Assembly: GCF_001006805.1 (NCBI RefSeq)
Contig: NZ_LN811350.1
Location: 364,425 to 428,424 of the forward strand
DNA: 64,000 nt
Direction of reading: 5' to 3'
Source: Microvirga massiliensis
GTDB lineage: Bacteria > Pseudomonadota > Alphaproteobacteria > Rhizobiales > Beijerinckiaceae
The notes under the pieces are model-generated. The model was not told where the DNA came from, searched no databases, and saw only the letters and a list, made by a program, of their open reading frames with translations. The position numbers were made by a program, and so were the translations under genes. This document shows positions 26,382 to 34,146 of the stretch, piece after piece (position 1 is the first letter of the stretch; each line of letters opens with the position of its first letter).

Positions 26382-27952
26382 TGCGCTTCCTCCAGGGCTG
26401 TGGCGATCTGTCGGTTTCGGAAGAACCAGCGCGCCTGCGTCCGCTCGGCCCGCAGGTCCTCGAGCAGCAGACGCACCGTGATGCGGGCGCCCTCGTAGAT
26501 CACCGGCAGGCCGCTTCCGGGATGCGTGCCGCCGCCCACGAGATAAAGCCCCCGCCCAAGCCGATTGTGCGGACGGAAATAGAGCATCTGGCGCAAATCA
26601 TGGGCGAGATTGAAGGTTGCTCCCTCGTTGACGGTTTGGGTGTCGCGCCAGTCGAGTGGCGTGAGAATGCGCTCGTAGCGGATGCGTCTCTCGATTCCCG
26701 CCAGACCGAACGCTGCAAGCCGCTTCAGCACGAGCTCGCGGTAACGGGGGGCCTCGACATGCCAGTCGACCCGCGCGCGCAAATTCGGCACGGGCACGAG
26801 CACATAAAGGCTCGTGCAGCCGGGCGGCGCCATGCCGGGATCGGTGCGCCCGGCATGCTGCACATAGATCGACGGCTCCTGCGAGAGCACGCCCTTGCCG
26901 ATCTCGCGGATGTTGCGCTCGTAGTTGCGGGCGAGGAGGATCGTGTGGTGTTCGAGCGCTCCGACTTCCCCTTCGATGCCGAGATAGAGCATGAAGGTCG
27001 AGCATGAGAGGCGTGCCCGTTCGATCTTGGCGTCGGGCCAGCGGCGGCGATGCTCTTCCGGTACGAGGCGGCGCACAGCATGGCCGAAATCGCCGTTCAC
27101 CACGACGGCATCGGCCGGAATGCTTTCCCCGCCCGCCACGACCCCCACGGCGCGGTCGCCCCGGTAGAGCACCCTCTCCACGGGTGTGCCGAGCCGAATG
27201 TCGACGCCCATGCGCCGGGCCAGCGCCGCCATGGCATCGGACACGGCTCCGCAGCCGCCGACCGGATGGTAGACTCCGTGCTCGTATTCCAGGAAGCTCA
27301 GGATCGTGAAGAGGCTCGGGCACTGGAATGGCGACATGCCCAAGTACTTGCTCTGGAAGGAGAATGCCAGACGGACGCGCGGGTCGCTGAAGTACCGGCG
27401 CAGATCCCGGTCGACGCTCACGTGCGGCCGCAGGTAGCGGAGTGCCGCCATCATCGCGGGCGAGGCGATCGCGCCAGGGTGGCAGAAGGCCTGCTGCAGG
27501 ACCGGCATGAACGCCGCAAACTTGGTCCGGTTGTCATCGAGGAAGCGTCGCACCTGGCGTGCATCCGCCCGGGACAGGAGCGCGATCTCGCTTTCCAGCC
27601 GATCGACCCGGGGCGTTGCGCGGATCTCCCCTCCACCTTCGAAGATCAGGTGGTACTGCGGATCGAGGCGTTTCAGGCTGATGTGATCTTCAAGCCGCTC
27701 GCCGCACGCGGCGAAGATCTCCATGAGAATTCGCGGATATAGGAAAAAGGTCGGGCCGACATCGAAGCGAAAGCCTCCGGGCGCGGTAAACGTCCTGGTC
27801 CGTCCGCCGACGAACTCACTCTTCTCAAAGAGCGTAACCGACAAACCGGCTCGGGCGAGCAGGAGCGCCACGGCAAGCCCGCCCGGTCCTGCTCCGGCAA
27901 TTGCGACCCGTCGTTGAGCAACGCCGTTCCGGCCCACTCGGCTGAAATCCAA
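26378..27952 (-). CDS. CrtN/CrtP-type C30 carotenoid desaturase or oxidase (first copy)
   Basis: A 524-residue FAD enzyme, first gene of the carotenoid operon. FAD motif VAIAGAGPGGLAVALLLA, then FEKSEFVGGRT and GFRFDVGPTFFLYP; C-terminal GLYLVGGGTHPGSGLP. I chose the TTG at 27952 because GGGAG lies 6 bases upstream; a GTG five codons later has no good binding site. The use of TTG may keep expression low or reflect weak regulation. It is clearly diverged from the second copy, so the two probably do different steps (dehydrogenation against terminal oxidation). Confidence 0.87.
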   Translation of the reverse strand: MDFSRVGRNGVAQRRVAIAGAGPGGLAVALLLARAGLSVTLFEKSEFVGGRTRTFTAPGGFRFDVGPTFFLYPRILMEIFAACGERLEDHISLKRLDPQYHLIFEGGGEIRATPRVDRLESEIALLSRADARQVRRFLDDNRTKFAAFMPVLQQAFCHPGAIASPAMMAALRYLRPHVSVDRDLRRYFSDPRVRLAFSFQSKYLGMSPFQCPSLFTILSFLEYEHGVYHPVGGCGAVSDAMAALARRMGVDIRLGTPVERVLYRGDRAVGVVAGGESIPADAVVVNGDFGHAVRRLVPEEHRRRWPDAKIERARLSCSTFMLYLGIEGEVGALEHHTILLARNYERNIREIGKGVLSQEPSIYVQHAGRTDPGMAPPGCTSLYVLVPVPNLRARVDWHVEAPRYRELVLKRLAAFGLAGIERRIRYERILTPLDWRDTQTVNEGATFNLAHDLRQMLYFRPHNRLGRGLYLVGGGTHPGSGLPVIYEGARITVRLLLEDLRAERTQARWFFRNRQIATALEEAQ

Positions 27953-28011
27953 GCTCAGCTCCCGCTCCCTGCGCCGCCTGATGCAGGTCGCAGGATCTGG
28001 TTTCGGTCGAC

Positions 28012-28073
28012 GCTACAAACGGGCCTTCAGAAGCATAGGTCGCACCTGGACAGATTCCAGCGTCTGCTACAAA
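28012..28073. promoter_or_regulatory. Divergent carotenoid/XRE control region with repeated GCTACAAA
   Basis: The 159-base gap between the crt operon (leftward) and the XRE gene (rightward) contains GCTACAAA twice, at 28012-28019 and 28066-28073, 54 bases apart on the same strand. TGGACA at 28047-28052 followed by TACAAA 15 bases on could be a weak rightward promoter. The repeats are candidate binding sites for the adjacent regulator; nothing else supports this. Confidence 0.3.
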
Positions 28074-28111
28074 TCCGGTCTCCGATTGCCGGATACCGGT
28101 CAGGAGGCAGC

Positions 28112-28435
28112 ATGGCTTTTCCGCGTGGGCAAATCGCACTGACTGCATGCCAGGTTCGCATGGCTCGCGCTGCACTTCGCTGGAGCATCGAGGAACTGGC
28201 CCGGCATTCGGGGGTCAGCGAGAAGACGATCCGCAGGATCGAGAAAGTATTCGGTGTGCCGCCCAATGTGACGCTCGACACCTTGGAGAAGCTCCAGGCT
28301 TGTTTCGAGGCAAGAGGGATGACTCTGATACCCGAAGATGGAAGCCCTAATGGACCTGGCGTGCGCTATGGACGCTACCCGGGGCGCGAGATCGATGGCA
28401 TTCCGACTGCCGGGAGAGAAATGGCAGCGGAATGA
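28112..28435 (+). CDS. Small XRE-family DNA-binding regulator
   Basis: A 107-residue protein whose first 70 residues form a lambda-repressor-like helix-turn-helix domain (QVRMARAALRWSIEELARHSGVSEKTIRRIE); the rest is short and polar. ATG at 28112 follows CAGGAGG and is better than the in-frame start at 27914, which lies in non-coding sequence. It is divergent from the carotenoid operon with a 159-base shared gap, so control of pigment synthesis is a reasonable guess. A role in an unrelated regulon is equally possible from sequence alone. Confidence 0.8.
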   Translation: MAFPRGQIALTACQVRMARAALRWSIEELARHSGVSEKTIRRIEKVFGVPPNVTLDTLEKLQACFEARGMTLIPEDGSPNGPGVRYGRYPGREIDGIPTAGREMAAE

Positions 28436-28454
28436 CGTCACGCAGCAGCGGGAG

Positions 28455-28724
28455 CTATCTGTTGTCGGTGGTTGCTGCGCTCCGCATCGTCGCGACGATG
28501 TGGTCTACCATCGCCTCACCCCGTTGCGTGAAGCCGACCCGGTCATTCTCGATGCTCACGAGACCGAGCCGCTCCAGTTCGGCAATGGCATCCGGATCCG
28601 CATGGTGGCCGGCGCCGTCATCCTGGATGATCTGCTTGACGCGACTGCCACTTTCCAGTTGGTGATAGATCGCGAAAGCGAAGACCGCGAGCGCTTTGTC
28701 ACTGATCTGGACCGCATCCGGCAT
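28455..28724 (-). CDS. Small protein of unknown function
   Basis: An 89-residue protein starting with ATG at 28724, preceded by GGGAGGA. It has a helical N-terminus (ISDKALAVFAFAIYHQLESG), a middle ending in ELERLGLVSIEN and GFTQRGEAMVDHIVATM, which looks like a small winged-helix fold. No catalytic motif is visible. Convergent with the XRE gene, with a 19-base gap. It may be DNA-binding, but this is only a structural impression. Confidence 0.65.
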   Translation of the reverse strand: MPDAVQISDKALAVFAFAIYHQLESGSRVKQIIQDDGAGHHADPDAIAELERLGLVSIENDRVGFTQRGEAMVDHIVATMRSAATTDNR

Positions 28725-29148
28725 GGTGTCCTCCCGAAAGCCTGCTGGCGAAGGTTCGCGCCCGTTAAGCCTCGTGACGTCGTCGAATTCGCGAAAACTC
28801 GATGCAGTTCGAGAAGGTTCCCCAAAAGCTGCGAGCTGCCGGCGCGGACGGAAATTCGCCGCAAGCTCTTGTCCCCGGCAGGAGTCTTTGCAGCGGGGCT
28901 GTGTTTGTGCTGCTCGCGCATCGTACGGGAAAAGTGGCCCCGCTTTTCCGCCTCGAACGATGCGCTACTCAAGGACCAAAGCATCGGATTAGCCCCAATA
29001 GTGGAATCCACTTTTGGGTCCGATGCTATAGGAGCGCGTGAAGGCGGGATGCGTTTGACGGCGCTGTTCGCAGGACGGCCTGCGGAATGGGTGACCGCCG
29101 AGAAGCTGACTTCTCGATCGTGGGGCTGAAGATGGTCTTGGCGGTATC
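28725..29148. other. Intergenic region, 424 bases, with two palindromic repeat units
   Basis: No convincing gene. It holds the upstream region of the 89-residue protein, then two back-to-back palindromes (see the repeat entry at 28916-29027), then about 120 bases leading to the stop of the DUF1223 gene. Open frames across it have no ribosome binding site and change frame through the palindromes. Confidence 0.6.
28916..29027. repeat. Tandem pair of intergenic palindromic elements (REP/BIME-like)
   Basis: Unit 1: GCGCATCGT at 28916-28924 pairs with ACGATGCGC at 28957-28965, enclosing GGAAAAG and CTTTTCC. Unit 2: AGCATCGGA at 28980-28988 pairs with TCCGATGCT at 29019-29027, with an inner near-perfect arm around GTGGA-A-TCCAC (29001-29011). 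Both units share the GCATCG end and a GTGG/CTTTT core, the look of dispersed palindromic elements common between genes in this group. They could form transcripts with strong hairpins or be mobile-element derived. Confidence 0.6.
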
Positions 29149-29892
29149 TTACATCCCGCTGCTGATGGCCGCCCCGAGGATCGAGCCGGGCTTGGCCCCC
29201 CTCCGACCCTGAACCAGCACGACGAAGCCATCGCCGGAGCCGCGCGCCACCAACAGGGGAACGTCCACCCGGGAGCTGCCTCCGGTGAATTCGCCGATCC
29301 GTGTGACTGCCAGGACGACATTCGCATAGGTGATGGTGCGACCCCGGTTCTCGCCGCGGCCGATCTCGACGGTGCGGGCCTTGACGACGGGCAGAACATA
29401 GAGATCGGCCGGGTCGCGGGTCGGCTCTCCTTCGATCATGATCGAGGCCTGCGCGCCGTTCTCGGCAAGGCTCACCCGCAGGGGCAATGCGCTCTGGTGC
29501 AGGGCCTGCTCGATCTGCGCGCGATCCGAGCCGATGACGGAAATGCGCCCGTTGATTACGGCTTGCGGCGTGAAGACCTGCCGGTCGCCGCGCGCATGGG
29601 AATAGCCCCGCTGGCGCGCGGAGAAGGAGGCATGCGCGAGCGTGTCCTTCCAGCCGAGATAATCCCAGTAGTCGACCGGCAGCGTCAGCGCGATCACGTC
29701 GGGTCTGCGGGCCAATTCCGCCAGATTTGCATCGGCAGGCGGACAGGACGAGCACCCTTGGCTCGTAAAGAGCTCCACGACGGCGCGCGGGCTCCTGTCG
29801 GGCTCGGATTGCGCGAGAGCACCGCTCCCCGCCAGAAGTGTGCCGGCGAGGATGCCGAGGCTGCCGAACAGCCGGACGAGACTCGTAACCAT
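29149..29892 (-). CDS. DUF1223-family secreted thioredoxin-like protein
   Basis: A 247-residue precursor with a signal peptide (residues 1-27). Just after it comes VVELFTSQGCSSCPPAD, a CxxC site in a thioredoxin-like position that defines the DUF1223 family, followed by LPVDYWDYLGWKDTLA and VFTPQAVINGR. The protein is probably periplasmic and may have a redox role, but no member has, to my knowledge, a well-established function. The start at 29892 gives a normal signal peptide. Confidence 0.85.
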   Translation of the reverse strand: MVTSLVRLFGSLGILAGTLLAGSGALAQSEPDRSPRAVVELFTSQGCSSCPPADANLAELARRPDVIALTLPVDYWDYLGWKDTLAHASFSARQRGYSHARGDRQVFTPQAVINGRISVIGSDRAQIEQALHQSALPLRVSLAENGAQASIMIEGEPTRDPADLYVLPVVKARTVEIGRGENRGRTITYANVVLAVTRIGEFTGGSSRVDVPLLVARGSGDGFVVLVQGRRGAKPGSILGAAISSGM

Positions 29893-29975
29893 GGTCGCGA
29901 CTCAACACGAAACCGTCGTCGACGGAAACTCACGTTGCGTTGAAGCGTGGTTCGAATTGCATGCGGTGGACTGAT

Positions 29976-30932
29976 TCAGCGCCGGCTCGGGCGGCCGGCC
30001 GGCGCGGGAGCACGCCAGCGCCGATGCATCCACAGCCACTGGCCGGGATGCTCTCTGACCCAGTCTTCGACGACGGACGTCATCGCCTGCATCGCGCCGG
30101 TCACGTCGATCTGGCCCTCCGCGTCGCGCGGCAGATCGAGGGGCGGCGTCAATTCGAGACGGAAGCGGTACTCGGGCAGGCGGATGACGCGAACGCCGTG
30201 GACCGGGCATTCAAAACGGCGAGCGAACTTGGCGAGAATCGGATTGGCGAGGGCAGGCCTTCCGAAGAACGAGACTCCGACGCCGCGGGTGAAGTGCTGG
30301 TCGACGAGCATGCCGAGATGCCCGCCGCGCTCGAGAACACCCTGCATCGCGAAGGCCGCACCCTGGCGCGCCGCCTCAAGGCCGCCCATCGTCCCGCTGC
30401 GGACCTCGTGAACGAGGCTCGCGACCGCCGGGTCGTTCGGAGCGCGGAAGACCGCAGTGGCTTCGAGCCCGAACCGCGCCGCGCAGATCGCCGGAAGCTC
30501 CCAGTTTCCGAGATGCGCGGAAAAGATGATGCCGGGCCGGCCATCATCGCGGAGCGCGAGGAAATGCTCGATTCCCGCGACCTCGATCCGGCCTTCGTCC
30601 GGGTGCTCCGGGTCCCAGTCGAACAGATGCTGGAGATGGGCATATTCCGCACCCGTCCGGCCGAGATTGTCCCAGGCCTCGAGAGCGATCTCGCGCACCC
30701 GCTCTTCCGGGAGGTCCGGGAAGGCGGCGCGGATGTTCGCAAGCGCCGTGTGGTGAGCCGGCAGGAGGCGGCCGAATCGGCGTGCCAGCGCTCCCCCGAC
30801 ATCGCTCGCCCGATCCGGTCCGAGCTTGCGCGCGAGCGCGAATACACTCCGCGTAAGGCCGACCATCGCGGGCGCTGCGGCGCGGGCCGCGAGGTTGCGG
30901 CGCCGGGACGGCGCCATGGGAAGCGGGCGCAT
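29976..30932 (-). CDS. lpxXL: Lipid A very-long-chain acyltransferase LpxXL
   Basis: A 318-residue HtrB/LpxL-superfamily acyltransferase. The conserved HX4E-type active site is FSAHLGNWE (about residues 135-143), with further family landmarks LVDQHF and WLWMHRRWR near the C-terminus. As last gene of the acpXL cluster it is expected to transfer the C28-type acyl chain from AcpXL to lipid A on the inner membrane. The start at 30932 lies 2 bases after the stop of the dehydrogenase gene; the longer ORF running through that gene is in another frame. Confidence 0.9.
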   Translation of the reverse strand: MRPLPMAPSRRRNLAARAAAPAMVGLTRSVFALARKLGPDRASDVGGALARRFGRLLPAHHTALANIRAAFPDLPEERVREIALEAWDNLGRTGAEYAHLQHLFDWDPEHPDEGRIEVAGIEHFLALRDDGRPGIIFSAHLGNWELPAICAARFGLEATAVFRAPNDPAVASLVHEVRSGTMGGLEAARQGAAFAMQGVLERGGHLGMLVDQHFTRGVGVSFFGRPALANPILAKFARRFECPVHGVRVIRLPEYRFRLELTPPLDLPRDAEGQIDVTGAMQAMTSVVEDWVREHPGQWLWMHRRWRAPAPAGRPSRR

Positions 30933-30934
30933 CT

Positions 30935-31957
30935 TCAAAGGGTGATCACCACTTTGCCGAAGACGCGCCGGCTCTCGAGCCGTTCGAGGCCTCTCTGGAA
31001 ATCGTCGAGCGGGAAGACGGAATCGATCACCGGATGGAGACCCGACGCCATCTTGTCGAGGGCGTCTGCGATGTTCCGAAGCGTGCAGCCGAAGGAGCCG
31101 AAGATCCGGTATTGCTGCTGGAAGAGCTGCATCAGGTTCATCGTCGTCGAGACGCCGGAAGTCGATCCGCAGGTCACGAGCCGGCCGCCCCGCTTGAGAC
31201 ACAGGAGCGAGCCGTTCCAAGTATCGGCGCCGACATGCTCGAAGACGACGTCGACGCCCTTCCGCTTGGTGAGACGGCGGACCTCGCCCTCGAAGCGTTC
31301 CGTCCGATAGTTGATCACGTGATCGGCGCCGAGCGCGCGCGCCTTCTCGGCCTTCTCGTCGTCGCCGACGGTCGTGAACACCGTGCAGCCGATCGCCTTC
31401 GCCATCTTGATCGCGGCGCTGCCGATCCCGGAGCCGCCGGCATGGACGAGGATCGACTCGCCGGGCTCGAGCCGGGCATTGTCGAACAGCATGTGCTGGA
31501 CGGTTCCAAAGCCGATCGGCGCGCAGGCGGCCTGCTCGAAAGACACTCCCGGCGGGACCTTCACGACGAGGCGCTCCGGGCGGTTCAGCAATTCGCGGGC
31601 AAAGCCGTCGATGTGGAAGCCCATGATCCCGGCGACGTTCTCGCAGAGATTGTCGCGGCCCTCCCGGCAGGCCTTGCAGGTCCCGCAGGTATCGGCGCCG
31701 TACATCGTAACGGGATCTCCGGCCTTGAAGCGTGTGACATCCGGCCCGACGGCCACGACCTCGCCCGCAGCCTCGACGCCCGCAATCTGGGGCATCTTGC
31801 GCTTGGCGAAGGCCATGCCGCGGAAGCCCCAGACGTCGAGATAATTGAGCGCCAGCGCTCGGACGCGGATCTGGACCTCTGCGGCTTCCGGCGCGGGAGG
31901 CGGATCGATGTCCGTCAGGCGAAGGTCGCGGTCGCCGAAAAGCTGAAGGGCGCGCAT
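30935..31957 (-). CDS. adh2XL: Zinc-binding alcohol/quinone-type dehydrogenase of the VLCFA cluster
   Basis: A 340-residue medium-chain dehydrogenase/reductase. A catalytic-zinc environment (QIAGVEAAGEVVAVG) and a structural-zinc cysteine set (CGTCKACREGRDNLC, about residues 92-106) are visible, as is the NADP-binding HAGGSGIGSAAI. It takes the place of adh2XL in the rhizobial acpXL-fabZXL-fabF2XL-fabF1XL-adh2XL-lpxXL order. The reaction proposed for that gene is reduction during VLCFA elongation, which is not firmly shown. Gene symbol by position and family. Confidence 0.85.
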   Translation of the reverse strand: MRALQLFGDRDLRLTDIDPPPAPEAAEVQIRVRALALNYLDVWGFRGMAFAKRKMPQIAGVEAAGEVVAVGPDVTRFKAGDPVTMYGADTCGTCKACREGRDNLCENVAGIMGFHIDGFARELLNRPERLVVKVPPGVSFEQAACAPIGFGTVQHMLFDNARLEPGESILVHAGGSGIGSAAIKMAKAIGCTVFTTVGDDEKAEKARALGADHVINYRTERFEGEVRRLTKRKGVDVVFEHVGADTWNGSLLCLKRGGRLVTCGSTSGVSTTMNLMQLFQQQYRIFGSFGCTLRNIADALDKMASGLHPVIDSVFPLDDFQRGLERLESRRVFGKVVITL

Positions 31958-32105
31958 GGGATCGGGTCGCTCCAGGTGAGACCGCCATGGAGAGCGGGTA
32001 GCGGGGCCGGCAAGGCAGGAAGGTGCGGATTACAGGGTTTGGGACGCGAGCGAAATCACGATCCCTGTCGCAACATACCGCACCGCGTCGGAGCGGAGCG
32101 GAATA

Positions 32106-32855
32106 TCAGCGATGCACTCCGATCATGGCAGTGAGCCCGCCATCGACCGGAAGGGTTGTGCCGGTGATATAGGCCGCGGGCTCGCTGAGGAGGAAGGCCG
32201 CCATGCCGGCGATCTCCTCGGGTTTCGCAAAGCGGCCGGCCGGGATCTGCTTTTCCATACCGGCCCGGTAGGTGGCATAGGGCGCCATCATGTCGGTGTC
32301 GATGAAGCCGGGCGCGATCACGTTGACCGTGATGCCGCGTTTGGCGGTCTCGATCGCGAGCGTCCGGGCGTAGGACAGGAGCGCGCCTTTCGAGGCCGCA
32401 TAGGCCGCGTTGCCGGGATTGCCCTGCAGCGCCGCCACCGAGCCGATGGCGACGATGCGGCCGTTGCGGCTGCGGATCATGCCGCGCAGGAGCGTCTTGG
32501 CGATCCGGGTCATCGACCAGAAATTCACCTGCATCGCCGCCTCGGCCTTGTCCTGGGCCATGGTGGCGGCGAGCACGTCATAGGGCTGGCCGGCATTGTG
32601 CACGAAGCCGAAATAGGCCTCGTCGGCGAGCGTCTCGCAGAACGCCTCGATGGCGGTCTTGTCGGCGAGATCGAGCTCGCGCGGCGTGACGGTTGCGCCG
32701 GGATGGGCGGCGGCGAGATCTGCCGCGAGCGCCTGCGCGGCCTCGCCCGAGGACCGGTAGGTGAAATGGACGTCATGGCCCGCCGCCACGAGCGCCCGCA
32801 CGATGGCCGCACCGACGCCCTTGCCGCCCCCGGTGACGAGAACGCGCTCTCGCAT
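32106..32855 (-). CDS. 3-oxoacyl-ACP reductase-like short-chain dehydrogenase in the VLCFA cluster
   Basis: A 249-residue short-chain dehydrogenase. Cofactor motif VLVTGGGKGVGAAI at the N-terminus, catalytic Tyr/Lys in YAASKGALL, and the closing IAPGFIDTDM typical of FabG. It begins 2 bases after the fabF1XL stop, so it is part of the cluster, and is likely the ketoreductase that works on AcpXL-bound intermediates. The classical Rhizobium cluster lacks this gene; here it sits between fabF1XL and adh2XL. A 148-base gap separates it from adh2XL. Confidence 0.88.
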   Translation of the reverse strand: MRERVLVTGGGKGVGAAIVRALVAAGHDVHFTYRSSGEAAQALAADLAAAHPGATVTPRELDLADKTAIEAFCETLADEAYFGFVHNAGQPYDVLAATMAQDKAEAAMQVNFWSMTRIAKTLLRGMIRSRNGRIVAIGSVAALQGNPGNAAYAASKGALLSYARTLAIETAKRGITVNVIAPGFIDTDMMAPYATYRAGMEKQIPAGRFAKPEEIAGMAAFLLSEPAAYITGTTLPVDGGLTAMIGVHR

Positions 32856-32857
32856 CG

Positions 32858-34132
32858 CTAATGCGGCTCCACGCCGAAGACGAGACAGGTGTTCTGTCCG
32901 CCGAAGCCGAAGGAGTTCGAGAGCACGCGCGTCACCGGCACATCACGGGCGACGTTCGGCACGACATCGAGGGGAATGGCCGGGTCCGGAATCGCGTAAT
33001 TGATCGTCGGCGGGATCCGGCCGCGGCCGATCGTGAGGAGCGAGACGACCGCCTCGACCGCGCCCGCGGCAGTCAGGGTGTGGCCGAGCATCGACTTGTT
33101 CGACGAGATCGGCACGCTCTTCATGCGTTCGCCGAACACCGCCATGCAGCCCATGGCCTCCATCTTGTCGTTCTCGGGCGTGCCGGTGCCGTGGGCGTTC
33201 ACGCTGTCGATGGCGTCGGGCTCCAGCCCGGCATCGTCCAGGGCGTTCCGGATCGCGGCGATGATCGGGGCTCCGTCCGGGCTCGAGCGCGTCCGGTGGA
33301 AGCCGTCGCCGCGCTCCCCGCAGCCCAGGACATAACCCAGGATGCGGGCGCCGCGGGCCCGCGCGTGCTCGGCATCTTCGAGGACGAGGGCGGCGGCGCC
33401 TTCGCCCATGACGAATCCGTCCCGGTTCTTGGAGAACGGCTTCGAGGCAGCTTCGGGCGTGTCGTTCTGGGTCGAGAGCGCCGAGAGAAGCGAGAAGCGG
33501 ATGAGTGATTCCGGGTTCACGGAACCGTCCGTGCCAATGCAGAGCGCTGCCTGCGTTTCGCCGCGCCGGATAGCCTCGACGCCGAGTTGGATTGCCGTAG
33601 CGCCGGAGGAGCAGGCGGTCGAGAGCGAGATCGGCGATCCTCGGGTCCCGAACCGCTCGGCCAGCCGGTCGGCGACCGTTCCGAAGATGAAGAGATCGTG
33701 CCAGTTCGCGAAGCGGCCGGTTGCCGCCGCCGCGAGGAGATCGCGATAGGTCAGTTCTCCGGCTTGGCCCGACGCCTCGGCCAGCGCCTCGCGCTGCGGC
33801 CATTCCATCTCGACTGGCGGGACCGCGACGAACAGTGCCCCCGGAAAATCGTGGGACGCCAGTCCCGACTCGCCGATCGCCTCCTCGGCCGCAAGCGTCG
33901 CGAGCCGCTCCGAGAGGACGGGCGCGCAGAATGGTTTCACCGGAACATCGTCGACCGTCCCGGCGATGCGCGTGCGCAATCCCTCGGTCGGGAACCGCGT
34001 GACGGTCTTGATGCCCGATCGTCCAGCCGTGAGGGCGGCCCAGGTATCCTCCTTGCCGTGCCCGACCGATGTCACGACACCCATGCCGGTAACGGCGACG
34101 ACGGGACGGCCTTTTCGGTCCTTCAGCGCCAT
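32858..34132 (-). CDS. fabF1XL: Beta-ketoacyl-ACP synthase FabF1XL
   Basis: A 424-residue condensing enzyme of the FabF type with a full catalytic set: Cys174 in STACSSGAT, His in NAHGTGTPEND and His in MLGHTLTAAGA. It is expected to add C2 units to the acyl chain on AcpXL, extending it to C28. The middle SLLSALSTQNDTPEAASKPFSKNRDGFVMGEG is typical of the family. It follows fabF2XL by 14 bases, and the two probably work as a heterodimer. Confidence 0.92.
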   Translation of the reverse strand: MALKDRKGRPVVAVTGMGVVTSVGHGKEDTWAALTAGRSGIKTVTRFPTEGLRTRIAGTVDDVPVKPFCAPVLSERLATLAAEEAIGESGLASHDFPGALFVAVPPVEMEWPQREALAEASGQAGELTYRDLLAAAATGRFANWHDLFIFGTVADRLAERFGTRGSPISLSTACSSGATAIQLGVEAIRRGETQAALCIGTDGSVNPESLIRFSLLSALSTQNDTPEAASKPFSKNRDGFVMGEGAAALVLEDAEHARARGARILGYVLGCGERGDGFHRTRSSPDGAPIIAAIRNALDDAGLEPDAIDSVNAHGTGTPENDKMEAMGCMAVFGERMKSVPISSNKSMLGHTLTAAGAVEAVVSLLTIGRGRIPPTINYAIPDPAIPLDVVPNVARDVPVTRVLSNSFGFGGQNTCLVFGVEPH

Positions 34133-34146
34133 GATTCGATTCTTTC

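Noticed and set aside
29976-31988. A 670-residue fusion of LpxXL with an N-terminal part
   Set aside because: The N-terminal half reads the dehydrogenase gene in the wrong frame; the dehydrogenase has a proper start and stop, and lpxXL begins at 30932.
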